DNA of 64,000 nt from positions 688,315-752,314 of the forward strand of contig QANU01067139.1 of NCBI GenBank assembly GCA_003254905.1, read 5' to 3'. Source of the stretch: Nissolia schottii. Lineage: Eukaryota; Streptophyta; Magnoliopsida; Fabales; Fabaceae. Positions within the stretch are counted from its first letter, which is position 1. Each line of letters opens with the position of its first letter. The translations under genes were made by a program, and so were the position numbers. Below are positions 1-11,649 of the stretch, in pieces. Under the pieces are notes generated by a model. The model was not told the origin of the DNA. It saw only the letters and a list, made by a program, of their open reading frames with translations, and did no database searches.

Positions 1-119
1 TAAAACATAATACATCCAAATATAAAAGGTTTAAATGTTCACCAATAAAGAGTATAAGGTTTTAAATGTTTAAATTGGAGTATAATATTTGTGTTGTATA
101 ATATACCTCTAGTTGTGAG

Positions 120-770
120 ATTGTGAATAAAATTTGTGCACTACGTCGTATAAAGTGTGTGCACTACGCTGTATAAAGTTTGTGCACTAAAAAATTTATC
201 CACTTAGTGATTAAAAATAAACTTACCACCCTGTACAAAAAAATCTCACTAGTAAATCATTAGTCATTTGTTCTAATTTCTTTCATGGAATGAGTTCAAT
301 AATGACACAAATCCCCCAGGAGGATGTGGTATAGAAATTGAGTTGGAACTTCGATCAATCAGCTTGCTGAGACACTGCCACAACAAAATTTATGAATTTA
401 TTTATGTTTGAGTAAAATCAGTGTTGTACACAACTACGTAATGTTTGTGCACTGACATTGATAATGTTTGTGCACCCAATCATATAAAGTTTGTGCACTC
501 CAATCAGATATCATATATTGCAAAAATACTTATCTATACATTAAGTAATATGCATATATGTAAAGTTTATGCATTAGAATGTATAAAAGTGTGTGTACAC
601 ATGTATGTGACATTAAAAATGTATAAAGATTGTGAATTTATTTATGTTTGAGTAAAATCACAGTGTTGTAGTGTTTGTGCACTGACACTAATAATGTTTG
701 TGCACTCAGTCATATAAAGTTTGTACACTCCAATCAGATATCATATTTTACAATATTACTTTACACTCCA
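120..770. repeat. Array of TTTGTGCAC motif copies
   Basis: About ten close copies of a short motif, AA(A/T)GTTTGTGCACT, lie here at irregular spacing (near 131, 154, 172, 445, 467, 489, 671, 695 and 716, with degenerate copies between). The surrounding DNA is AT-rich and shows no coding potential. The same motif recurs near 1680-1715, 36460-36560, 38200-38345 (reverse orientation) and 39530-39740. Subterminal repeat arrays of this kind are known from MULE and CACTA DNA transposons. No terminal inverted repeat or target duplication is visible here, so the assignment is inference. Confidence 0.6.
386..770 (+). repeat. Imperfect direct duplication, about 240 bp apart
   Basis: The block from about 386 to 540 is repeated from about 628 to 765. 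Both copies contain GAATTTATTTATGTTTGAGT, then AAAATCA, GTGTTGTA, three TTTGTGCAC motif copies in the same order, and CTCCAATCAGATATCATAT. The spacing between matching positions is about 240 bp. It is a local tandem-type duplication inside the motif array, not a gene. Confidence 0.65.
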
Positions 771-799
771 TAACAACACACTCCATAAACAACACGAAA

Positions 800-1900
800 A
801 TCATTCATTTCAAAAATGCTTTTGTATGCGAATTTTGTAACTAAGAATAAATTATTTGAAAGGTTCATGTGTGTTCTCGCTGAGAAAATCATGTCAAAAT
901 GCATTTTCATTTGTGATATGGTTGAAAAAATCGAGTGTGAAGTCACATGATATTGTAAATGAAGAAAATCTACTCTAACCTTTATAACTGTTATTGATTA
1001 CGTATAAATTGGTGGTGAATGTACGAGTGCATGTGTTTAGGGTTATACAAAGCATTTCTGTTATTATAATAAATCATTATCTGCTTGAAATCGTGAATGA
1101 AATCGTGAATGATATGGCTTATAAGTCACATTGAATTACGTATGGTGAATGACAATAATTTGCAAGCGAAATTTGTGGTTGAATTAATGAGTTTATGGAT
1201 GTATATTAAGAAAAAAAAGCTTTCAACATCAATCTATCACCTCAATAAATACATATTTTCTATCTCTTCTTTCCTATTTTCCCTCACTCTCTCATACTCT
1301 CTTCTTCTTTTTCTTTTACTCTTTTTTTTTTTCTTCTCCTTCACTTTTCTTTCATTTTTTTTTTATATCACAAACGTTTTTTCCTCTTCATTTATTTAGT
1401 TTTTCTAATTCATTTTTCTTCATTTATCACATATACTATTTTGATATAATTTTTTTTTTCTTCTTCACTTCATTTCTTTGCAAGATGTTTTTGGTAGTTT
1501 TTCTGATTATTAAAAAGTTTGTGTGTAAAAAAGTTTATAAACATGAGTACTAAAATTTTCTACTTTAAAATATTTGTGTATGGTAATAAGTGAGTCCAAG
1601 TGAGTGGGGAGCAAAATAGAGTGCGCGACAATTACTTTTTGCTATATCTGATCTGATTTGGGTTCATACGTTAAAAACGTATGTTTGTGCAAGTGTGTAT
1701 GCAAAGTTTGTGCATTTAGTGGCTGCGAGACCTATGTGCACTAGGACGGTTAATTAAACTATTTTTGTACACTGGTCTCTCTTCTTTAATTTCTCTTACA
1801 TGTAATTATTTGATTAATTCCTTAATTCATTTGCATATGAAAAAGTGGATCGAAGATACCATTAATTTTTTCTTTTCCAGAACACCCCATCATATCCATG
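800..1900. other. Intergenic, AT- and pyrimidine-rich
   Basis: No gene is supportable here. The stretch includes a T/C-rich tract (about 1255-1480) whose short open frame is only low-complexity sequence. Two more TTTGTGCAC-type motifs lie at about 1683 and 1703. Confidence 0.5.
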
Positions 1901-1924
1901 GTGAAAGTAGAAACCATAATTGAC

Positions 1925-2480
1925 TAGTTGTTGACGAATGCAAAGAACCCAACGATTGCTGTAGTGAAGCAATATGGCACAACTTTCCTGGTAGCGACAA
2001 CTGCTTGTGTCCCGAAGGACACGAAGGCGATGGAAGAACGAATGGAACAAAATCCAGTTTCAATTCCAGGACAGTGATCATACTACTGTCTACTGTGAAT
2101 CTGGACGATACTAATTTCTATTCTCAGTTTAGACACAAGACAAATATCGTTGAGATATGATTACAGGAATCAAACAGAAGATGATTGCTTCCATTTATTT
2201 ATGTGCAGGTGTCAGTGTAAGCTTCTTAGGACTATTTGTGGTGAGCTTTCTATTTGTATTGGGGGTTGAAGAAAGGACATCTTTTCCAACAAAACGGCGG
2301 CCTATTGTTGCATCAGCACATTTCTGGATCAACTGAAACAACTAAAAGTCTTCACTCTGGAAGAGCTAAAGATGGAGGCCAAGGGGGGCAGGGAACCGTT
2401 TACAAACTGAACTCGACGAACTTATGGCTGAGGAAAAGCACAAATGGGAAAAATGAAAATCATCTGTTTACAATGTTGAA
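1925..2480 (+). pseudogene. Wall-associated kinase (WAK/WAKL) pseudogene fragment
   Basis: WAKs are plasma-membrane receptor kinases that bind cell-wall pectin. Three WAK landmarks survive in order. From 1930 a calcium-binding EGF module reads VDECKEPNDC, then NFPGSDNCLCPEGHEGDG. From about 2205 a hydrophobic stretch resembles the transmembrane helix. From 2257 the juxtamembrane signature WGLKKGHLFQQNGGLLL leads into VFTLEELK (2348, another frame) and GGQGTVYK of the kinase glycine loop (about 2390, back in the first frame). The frame changes between the membrane segment and WGLKK and twice more around FTLEELK, and the rest of the kinase domain is missing. It is a dead host-gene copy, probably left by loss from a WAK cluster. 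The family is clear from the motifs; the exact parent is not. Confidence 0.8.
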
Positions 2481-2484
2481 GATG

Positions 2485-3770
2485 GTGCAGGTGGAAGTAG
2501 CATTAGCATTAATTCTGGGTTCGATAGCATAAATCAGATTACTATCTCATTGGGTGGGTGGTGGAAGGTGATTAGCTGATATAGTACTTAATAAGTCTAT
2601 ATAGTGCTTCTTCAAATAAATGGTTATGTAGCATGTTGTATTCTCCTCTAGTATCAGATACGATACTGATAGTTGCATGTCTCTGTGTGCTGCATCATAG
2701 GTTTGCATGTGAATCTGCCTTCATGCATCTATGAGTCTCTAGTTCTTCAATTTCAAGGGAAAGTGTGAATTTAGACATGGAAATTTAATCAACTTTAGTA
2801 TTTTGTGGGAGCGAATGAATGAATCGTTTATGAGATGATGATGATGATGATATTGTTTTTGCTGTTAACCTTCTTGTGTTATACCAGACTTAGTGATGGA
2901 AGAGGATTGGCAAGACAAATTTTTAGATATTGTGCAGCTTTCATAGGATACAACACATCTTTTAAGCATTGGGATAATTTAGCAGTTTTTGATAGGGTTT
3001 TTTTGTTTCTTGGGATTGGTTTAGCGGTTTTGATTGGATTGGAACACGCTTACCAGAAAACAAGAATATTGTTAGAGTCTAAGCGTTCTCTATTGGTTTC
3101 CTGCGACAATGCAGCAGATAAAGCATTATCAGTGTGTTTCTGGTAATTGAGTAAACAATATCACAACTCAGATTTGACGTTTTTGTAGCAGATATCTGAC
3201 TCACAGTGCAAAGAATGACGAGAAGAGTAGAACACCACCACCTCAGAAAAACCTATTCTATGAATATAGATAGGACAAGCAAAATGCTATTTGTGATTTC
3301 AGGATAGCATGACAAGGGGAGATTCTTATGCAGTCACAAAGGTAAGGCTTGCGATAGTGTAATGGTATGCAGGCCATGTTAAAATATAACTAGTATAAAG
3401 ATATGTCTATGATATGCCAAAGAATTCCTCTAAGATCAGCTGAGCCTTTGGAGATGAGTGAAGTTGTTTCATTCTTTTTTATTCAGAGAAAATAAAACTG
3501 ATAGCTCATAGCGAGGACGTGACATGAAACAAAATATAGTAGCCTGGAATGTAGAGTTGAAATGCTTCTCCTCTATTCATGCTGAATTATTGCTATTGAC
3601 AATTATACTGTCTAATAAGGAGCGAGTCTTTACAAGAAACTATATATCTTCAGACCCAGATCAATGAATCTACAATTGTGTGATTCTATTTATGAGCATC
3701 GCATCAGGCACATCTGTCAAGACTGAAACCCTTTTACAGCTAAGCTATAGAACTAGCAGTTGAATTAACA
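2485..3770. other. Intergenic, one unassigned ORF
   Basis: One 103-codon open frame (2835-3146, plus) starts in an ATG microsatellite and contains two hydrophobic stretches. I do not recognise it, and nothing else supports it as a gene. The rest of the interval shows no coding signal. Confidence 0.35.
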
Positions 3771-3774
3771 TTCA

Positions 3775-4002
3775 TTAGACCTTTCCATCTGATGAAGGAA
3801 GACTATCATTTTTCAAGGTTGTGGAAGAAGTAGGAAACACAGAGTTTGTGCCTCTGGAGGGAGAAGAGGAAGGAGAAGGCAGCTTCTTGGGAAGCATCTG
3901 CTCCCAGTATTCGTTAGGCAGCCTTGACCCTTCTGACAGAACAACAAAAGCAAGCAGTGTCAAGAGCAACAATTTGTGCCTCCAAGAACCTAACATCCCC
4001 AT
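3775..4002 (-). CDS. IDA-like (IDL) secreted signalling peptide precursor
   Basis: This single-exon, 75-aa precursor begins MGMLGSWRHKLLLLTLLAFV, a typical cleavable signal peptide. After SEGSRLPNEYWEQMLPK, near residues 38-52, comes LPSPSSSPSRGTNSV. Aligned without gaps to the PIP motif of Arabidopsis IDA (VPIPPSAPSKRHN), it keeps the prolines at three positions, both serines of the PSxPS core region, the basic residue and the asparagine. IDA/IDL peptides are cut from such precursors in the apoplast and bind HAESA/HAESA-like receptor kinases to control organ separation, root emergence and stress responses. The start is the first Met of a short leader. The RGT in place of (K/R)RH and the added C-terminal tail make it a divergent member, closer to the stress-type IDLs than to IDA. 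It could instead be another Pro/Ser-rich phytocytokine family. Confidence 0.55.
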   Translation of the reverse strand: MGMLGSWRHKLLLLTLLAFVVLSEGSRLPNEYWEQMLPKKLPSPSSSPSRGTNSVFPTSSTTLKNDSLPSSDGKV

Positions 4003-4059
4003 GATGAAGAAGAGTGCTCTACTACTGTTCTGTTCTGTTCTGTTATGTTACTAACTCAG

Positions 4060-6200
4060 GAAGTGCACAGAACAGAACCATTTTTCCTTTGGCTTTAAAA
4101 AGAAGAAGCTTTAGAAGTGCTTGTGGCAGCAGACAAGTTTCAGTAATGTAGGGAGGCTGCCAAGTTGTATGGTTGGGGAAAGTATGCATAAATGGCAGAC
4201 AGTAAGGTATTTAATAATTCAGAGCCTGTTAAGCAATCCATGTTGTTGCTCTCATTGTCTAATGCACTATTATAGAATCTGATTTGTGCATGTGTGACTG
4301 ATTTGTGGAATTAAATAAGTAATCACTCGGACCACTTAATAGTTGGATACTTGGATTCTAATATTTAGAGCTCTCTTTGCTCTTTGTTATTATATGTTTG
4401 TTGTCACACTTTTTCCAAGTGTATAATTAATGTGGCCGTGGAATTTGCATAAAGATTTTCCACTATTTTCGTGTTATGTTAGACTGCATGCCAGGAGAGC
4501 ATGAAAATTTGTGTCATCCATGATAATTCCATGGAATTGGTTCGCAGAATTATAATTTTTGTGTTAAGTCTAATATTAATTTCAAGCTTTTCACTTCTAA
4601 CATCAAACGCAATTAGAAATATTTTTTTTTAATTCCTATAAATTATTATTCTCAATTTTTTTAAAAGTTTAAATTATTAAGTAAAAACAATTGAATATTT
4701 TATATTTGACATGTCTTTTCATGCATGGGTTTATTAGGCATAAAGCGTGGACATTAGTTAAGTATATTTTTGTACCTTAGACTAAAATTTGATATATTTA
4801 TTAGCAAATAAGCACGACGTAACTTAAACCCACCATCACTTAATTGTAAAGGCTATGATATTATCAAAATTTCAATCATGCAAACATGAGGAGAGTGCTA
4901 CTTTTCATTAGTCTCTTGTACCTCAAAAGCTAATATGGCTTAATTAGGGGGAAAGTTTGGTACATTAGAGTGAGTGTCCGCGCAAAAAAGCGTCTTAGAC
5001 GCTTTATATGCTGTTTTTTCCCGACAATGGAGTGTATTAACTATAGGAAAAGATAATGGCATCAGTGGTGACAGTGACAGTGAGATGTGGATGTTTTTTA
5101 AGAAAAGGTCAGCAGCAAAGAATTCCTTATGATTAGTTAAAAGCCTTATAAAGCCCGCATACTTGGTATACTACATGAATTTAAAATCTTCTGAAAAAAG
5201 CATTAAAAATGTAGGTGCTATGATAGGGTGGTTCAAGTTCAATTATGGCCACTAGCTAGGTTCAGAACACTCACAAGGCCACTTCCTCGAAGCTTAGAAA
5301 ACAAGGCCTTATTACGAGGAAGAACGATCACGTATACTCCAAGTAATAAAATACTGTTATGGCCCCGTGGTCGTTGTCTTCAAACGCACGTAGGACTTGT
5401 AACGTTGTGAGTTGTCACCTTTTATTTGAAGGCGACTACCATGGCTACCAACTCTAGACCACTTCATTTTGACCGAAACTCATAGGAGAACCAAACTTAT
5501 GTATTATACCCGGATGACATTGTTGTCTAAATCAGTTGAATATTTAGTATTTTAGCAAATGAAAATAGAATAAAGTTACAAACAGAAAATCAATGGGAAG
5601 CAAAGTAGCAAACCCTAACCAAAACAACATATGAGTGTGTTTGGTTTTAATGGGTGTGACTTTAAATAGGCTGAAAGTTGCTGGGCCTAAAAAATGCAAC
5701 ATATGAGTGTGTTTAGTCAGTTTAATGTTAATGATCTTAAATAAGCTAAAGGTTGTTTATAAAATAAGTTGGACACAAAAGTTAAGATAAAAAATAAAAA
5801 GGTCCATCAAACCTACACACGCATTTGACAAGACGGGATGAGGTGGTGTGCATGTGTTATAATAAATGCCTAAATCCACATTCCTAAATAATAATAATAA
5901 TGTCAAGATTTGATTGGTCGACAATGTAAAAAATTTTTATATTATCACTGAATAGAAATTAAGCTCAATATTTAAAATAATTTTTTATACTAACAATGAA
6001 TCAAATCAAATTTGTAAAAATTGTTGAATAATAAAATGAAATTCATTTACCTATAACATGTATTGGTATATAAAAATTCACATAAATAATTATGCAACGG
6101 AAATAAAGTGGACCGGAAAAAAAAAATTTACATCACCAAAAAAAAATTGAAGTCGGTGTAAATAATAAGCGAATAACCGACTTTTAGGACTAAAACTACA
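4060..6200. other. Intergenic, no gene seen
   Basis: AT-rich DNA between the peptide gene promoter and the next TATA box. Open frames are short and lack family motifs. A short open frame at 5228-5410 has no supporting signal. Confidence 0.5.
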
Positions 6201-6218
6201 CCGCCCTTCTTGGATAAC

Positions 6219-6229
6219 CTATAAATACC
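6219..6229 (+). promoter_or_regulatory. TATA box (CTATAAATACC)
   Basis: A canonical plant TATA element sits about 90 bp upstream of the ATG at 6319, a usual spacing for a short 5' leader. It is the main reason for treating the small downstream ORFs as a real gene. Confidence 0.55.
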
Positions 6230-6318
6230 TCACATTGCCGCACTTTGTCAATGTCCCTCATATTTTGTTAGGGTTTCTATTTCATTCTGTTGAGTGTGTG
6301 GATTGAAGATAAAGATCG

Positions 6319-6967
6319 ATGATGCCAACAATGCCATTAACTCCTTCCTTAGACCAAAATCAAGAACTGGCTCAAAGATTTATGAAATGGAAGCGCCAAT
6401 TAACAATGCGGTTAATTTCTTTATCTTTTCGACATTTCGATGATGCAATTATGGAGTTAGAACAAAAACTCAAGAATCGCTCGAAGGGAAGATTGGTGGT
6501 GAATGCTGATGCGAGTTTTTTAAGTTGACCAATTCAAGTTCTTAAGAGGGAAGAACACATTACTGTTAATTTCTTGTCGTTTAACATTTTGGTAATTCAA
6601 TTTGATGAAACGTTTTTTTTTTTTCCTTCTTCAAGAAATTAGAATAAAAGGTCAACCCAAAATTCCAGAAAAAGGAAGAACCTTGGCATGCAAGCAAAGA
6701 TTCGAAGAAACGATGGAAGGAGTGAAGGAACCCAGAAGAGGCGCATTCTTAAAATCTGTCATGACATTCATTGCTAGAGTTATTGTTCTGGGTCCAAATT
6801 TTCTTCTTGCCTTTTTGTTTGTGTGAAAATTTTCTTGTGTTACATAGGTTCACGCTCTTGCTTATAGAACAATCGGGCATCAAGGACAAACCAAAGAGAA
6901 CAGTGTGGATATTCTACTCAAAATAACAAGATTTGTTGGTGGTGCTGACAAACTGGAGAAGGCATAA
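6319..6967 (+). CDS. Unknown protein, probable three-exon gene (155 aa)
   Basis: I do not recognise the family. A model with exons 6319-6523, 6636-6778 and 6848-6967 keeps one frame through both junctions and ends in TAA. Intron 1 begins GT and ends after a T-rich tract with AAG; intron 2 begins GTTATT, a weak donor, and ends ATAG. The predicted protein is basic and rich in Lys, Arg and Gln. Exon 1 contains MELEQKLKNRSKGR; exon 2 contains GRTLACKQRFEETMEG and a hydrophobic FLKSVMTFIAR; exon 3 reads VHALAYRTIGHQGQTKENSV and ends GGADKLEKA. No signal peptide or known catalytic motif is visible. The TATA box at 6219 supports expression. It may be a lineage-specific gene or a decayed one. Confidence 0.4.
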
Positions 6968-7380
6968 GGGGGTGATAGTTCTTTAGCAGAATCATTTATC
7001 ACAAATCCCGCTAATGTGGTTTGTATACTGCAAATTCACATTCAATAGTCCTCACAAATTACATCTCATCTCAAGAATATGAAATAATAGTAATAACAAT
7101 AATACAGTTTACAAGAACCTATGAACTCTACCCCAACTGCATCCCATCCTCCTCACCAAGGGAATGAATCTGCTTAAAAAAATTTGGGGTGCTAGAAAAA
7201 TTTAAATCACAGATTTACAAATAATAATAATAATAATGAATAAATAATTATTACACAGAGTATTACAGTTGACATTCTTCAATAATATTACAGTGGTAAG
7301 AGAATACTTGCACTACTTGTTGAGCAGCCCAAGTAGTGTACTTTGCAGCCTCTGAAATGGTGACCAGTGAAGCATCCTGA

Positions 7381-10300
7381 TCAAGCAATGGCTGACACTA
7401 TGGTTTCCACCTTCATAGGACGCCAGAATGTCTTCTGTACGCACAGTAATCCCTCGCTGCCTTTCGAAAAGGTGAGCCGAACATCCCAGTGTAGAGATTT
7501 TGCTATGCTCTCTATCTCACTCACAGTTTCAGCATTGTCCCGTACAATCAAATATCCTTCTGGTCTTAGCATCCTATCAACTTCTGCTATCACTGCTACT
7601 ATGTTGCACCTGAATCCAGACAAATATCAAGTCAACTCAGAAGAAGGGTAAGGATTGTTGACAGTTTATAAAATTTACTGAACATACCTTTCCTTAAGTT
7701 TTGAGAACAAAGAATTGGCATGGAGAAGATCGTAAGATCTAGGGTAGGTGCCGAATGATTCACACCAATCATGATAAATTCCGAATAATCCACGCTCGTA
7801 GATTATTGGCAGTGTGTCTGGAGAATCAATCGGAACCACATTCATTACCCACACCTTCCAATTTTTGAGTGCTGCAGCAAACCTGAAGACACCAGAAAGT
7901 ACAAAGGTAATAAGAAACAAGGTTAGTTATTTAACTATGGAGTCTATAAGCTCTAGCTAGTACACAAATTAACACTTATATTACTACAAGGATGCATGCA
8001 TAAAAGAAATTATTCAAAACTATCATCATTTTCAGAAGAGTGAATACTAAGTGTACTCAAGAAAGCTGATAATCATTTGTGCAGAGTGCGGACACTCCTA
8101 TTCCTCATATGCTGCAAGGAACAGTTATAGTTAAGAGAAGAAAGAGACACACTAATGAGGTAAGGTTTTTCCACCATGCAAAAGTAGTTACTTTGCATTT
8201 CAAAGAGAGAAGGGCCTTTAGATAATTCCAGGTGACATGGGAACCAGAATATACACAAGTGCGTCGAGTATCTTACCCTCCATAAACAGCATTCATGTCC
8301 ATGATGTTTCTAACTGAAGGCCAATTGATGCCCATTCCATTCAAATATGAGTGAGAAATAACGTTTTTCCAATGCCTGTAATCAGCAGTGAATTCCACTG
8401 GAGCTGCTCTTCCATAAACACCAGCGTGAGAGTTTAACCAGTAAGGTGGTTTCTCCAGCCTCGGTGGCCACTGCTCAGGCCAATTTGATCCACGTTCTGA
8501 TGCACCTTCAGGTACTTTGTGCATACAATCCTGTAGTAATATATTCCTGTATGGTAGTTGGAACATGTCATAAAAATTAGTAGAGCAACTTCATCAAAAG
8601 TAATCATCTCCAACCAAGTAAAAAATATCAACAGCCTTGAATAATTTAGCATACAAGGCAATTTTTAAATGAAACAAGAAAATGAGTAAAGAACAGAAAG
8701 GGTTTGAATAAGAATACTACAAATAAACTTTAGTATTAAGAATCTTGTTCTGTTTTTTCATGCTTCACACACCAAGAACAAGAAACACAAGTCACTATTG
8801 CATGTAGTTTTACAATCTTTTTAAGCAACCCACTGGTAGAGTAGCATATTCAAATTCCGTGCTAAGTGATTGATACTACTCAATGTTATACCCCAGATAC
8901 CAACAAAATACTGCGGCAAAACTTCTAATCATCAACATCCAAACGACAAAATGCTTATGAAAATTTGACAATGCAGAAACTGATTTGAATTTTTAAGTAT
9001 ATATATTCACACAAACAATCATAAACCTTGTAATTTTGAAGGAAAACTACACTTCTGGTATATTGTGTTTTTATTATTTTTTAAAATTTTCAATGCATTC
9101 TTACTAGGAATATTTCAAATCATTTCAACTATTCGTAATTTGAGAAATTAATTCATGCCTATGTCCAGGAAAAAAGAAAGGTACCAGGCTTTATTTGGAT
9201 CATCAGATTCATCACATATTGGCGGCTCATTTTTCGGTCTCTTGTTGTAGCATTCATTGTCGGTTGGCTTTCTATATATTGCAGCTGCCACTCCATTCAA
9301 TTTGTCCTTTCCAATGACAACCAGATCCCAGCACATTGACTTTGTAATTTCACCCATATCTGCGACAAAATGGTTTTCTATAAAATCAACCTGGAAGTTC
9401 ATCTCTTAGAATTACATAAACTTGGATTTAATGGAACTATTATTGACCTTTCCAAATCCCAACATCTTCTGGATCCTTTTGATACACAGGAGTAGCAGAC
9501 CAGACAAAGTAACCTCCAGGTCGCAATACACGATTAAGCTCTAAGAGTAGCTTGCCACCTGCATTGTACAACCAGTAGAGTATTACTACTAAAAGATTAG
9601 AGCATAAGTGGTAAATGAAAATGCTGAGAAAAAGGAAATTTTATCAGAATGATTCTTACACCTTCTATGTGCCATGGGACTCTACAGCGAGCACAGTGGA
9701 CAAGATCAAAGACAGAACCAGGGAAAGGCAATCTTTTCGTGCCCATGACACCTAATGTGGCAGGAATCCCCCGTTCCAGTGCAAATTGTACTTGTGCTTC
9801 ATGCACATCTTTAGGAGCAAATGACATGGTAAGAACGTCTTTTTCAAACAGATAGCCTCCAAAGCTGGCTACCCCACACCCAACATCCAGTATCACACGA
9901 CTTCTCTTCCCCCATGCAATATTAGGAAGTGACTGCATAGGTGAAGGTAGACTTTTATTGTATTTCTAACAACATACCTAATAATAGCTTTATCTCATGA
10001 TCACCCTTTCATTATTTTTTGTCGTCTTCTCAAGCATTCAGCTATTTTTGTAGAAATTATTGTGTAGATACTAGATTGCAAATACATGAAAAATACAAAT
10101 ATTGTATCTGCCTGAAAAATAAAAATCTATGTGTACAGTGCATGACATAAACTAGATGGCTTTTGCTTTCTTATAACTACGAATCTGTTCCTTGGTTTAT
10201 CAAAAGGAAACAAATATAAAGAATAAGATCAATTGGTTATGCAAAATAACATACTAGCAAGAGAATGGCTTACCTTCTGAAGGAATTCAATATAATGAAG

Positions 10301-11623
10301 AGCACCATGTTTAAACTGAGTTCCACCACCAGGAAAAGTGAGGTATTCACCAGTTACTTTGACCCAGTTTTGATGCCCCTTAAATTCTACAAGCTTTGTA
10401 TGTGGAGCGTTGTTGTACCAAATCTGCAGTAGCCACCAAAAATATTTCATTTCAATATATAGTTATTGAATTGCATTATTAAGCAACCAAATGTGACTTT
10501 TATCCAGTTTATGCTTTACTTTTTCCCTGCTTTGGGGCCACCTTATTGGGCTTCTATACCCCTCAGGTAAAGGAACAAGACAAATGGAAGCTTCACCAGG
10601 ACAGTGCCTCTCTCGATGCTCATAGTGCCTTATACTTGGAAGCCTTCTAATTACTTGCCAATTGTCAAGGCAAGGAATGTACTCTGATCCTGCAGTTGTA
10701 TTACAAAGTTTCCATTCATAGTTGCTGCTGTCAAAAGAAATCGAAGACTTTTGTGATTCCTTCTCATGTTGTGACTCTGCAGCTTGAGTTGACCAAGTTC
10801 CATTTTCAGTGCTAGCTTCAATTAAAGTATCAGACTGGGTAACAGTAATAAAATCTTCTTTAGAATCTTGACTGTTTTCAAGGTTTTCCAAATCACTTTC
10901 TCCAGTACTGTGTTTTGTCTTTGATTGCGGATTTTTCTCGGTTTTCTCCTCCTCAGTCTCACCAACCATCTCATCTTGTTGTGTGGCTTCACCCGTACTC
11001 TTATCTGTCCCAGATGTGTTATTTATGCTTTTGTTTTTTCCACCTAAAGTTTCCACTGGTTTTCTGAGTTCATCAACATTAATTTGACCACCTAGTGTTT
11101 CTGCCTCTACAGATTCCGAATTTAAGTCTCTATCTGATTCCTTCTCCACGGTGCTTGGGTTGGCATGCCTAATTTGATAATTCTCCTCATTAGTATTCCC
11201 AGGACCCTTCTCCAAATCGTTCTTTTCACCTGACTGATCTGAGCTATTATCCCTAGCAACCTCTTGCTTGTTTTCTTCAGCTGTATCATCAGGAACACTT
11301 CGAAGTTCTTTTTGGTCGCCCTGGTTTTCTGGATGGCTTTCACTCTGAGACTTTTGGGTATGGCTATCCACACTTGTTGATTCTTCAGGTATATCGCCTA
11401 AACTATCTTCAAAGTGCCTGGAACCATTTTCACTCACTATATGTTTCCCCTCCTCATTAATGGTCTCAGGTACCTGCATGACTGAATTCTGCATAGGAGC
11501 AATGGATGACATTACAATCCATATACCAACTAAACAAAATGCAACAAACACAGCCACAGAGAGCGTTGGACAGTAGTTTGATGACTTCCTTCCTTCACCT
11601 CGGAAATTCTTCCCCAGAGCCAT
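7381..11623 (-). CDS. Golgi SAM-dependent methyltransferase, PMT24/25 type
   Basis: This is a complete eight-exon gene: 11623-10520, 10423-10274, 9932-9662, 9558-9448, 9359-9185, 8546-8277, 7882-7688 and 7609-7381. Together they are 2505 nt and encode 834 aa. The start [18 protein letters not shown] matches the PMT24/25/26 subgroup. A membrane anchor (about residues 20-43) is followed by a long acidic Ser/Glu/Asn-rich stem (about 50-290). Then come [15 protein letters not shown] and PLPEGY, and the methyltransferase fold with SAM motif [15 protein letters not shown] (about 431-444). [28 protein letters not shown] and [14 protein letters not shown] follow. The family (DUF248, relatives of QUASIMODO2) comprises type II Golgi proteins thought to methylate wall polysaccharides such as homogalacturonan. 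All splice sites inspected are GT/AG. A TAG acceptor at about 11654 implies a 5' UTR intron and a promoter near 12.6-12.7 kb. Family certain; the individual orthologue is less so. Confidence 0.95.
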
Positions 11624-11649
11624 GGTACTGCTATTTCAAGATAAATGCA

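Noticed and set aside
120-770. CRISPR-like or centromeric satellite array
   Set aside because: The motif copies are short, irregularly spaced and without a constant repeat unit; this is eukaryotic DNA.
1109-1399. 96-aa frame with long Phe/Leu/Ser runs
   Set aside because: It is a translation of a T/C-rich tract; the hydrophobicity is a composition effect, not a membrane protein.
2254-2532. 92-aa frame as a functional gene
   Set aside because: It contains only the juxtamembrane and glycine-loop remnants of a WAK, starts without ATG, and lacks the kinase core; treated as part of the pseudogene.
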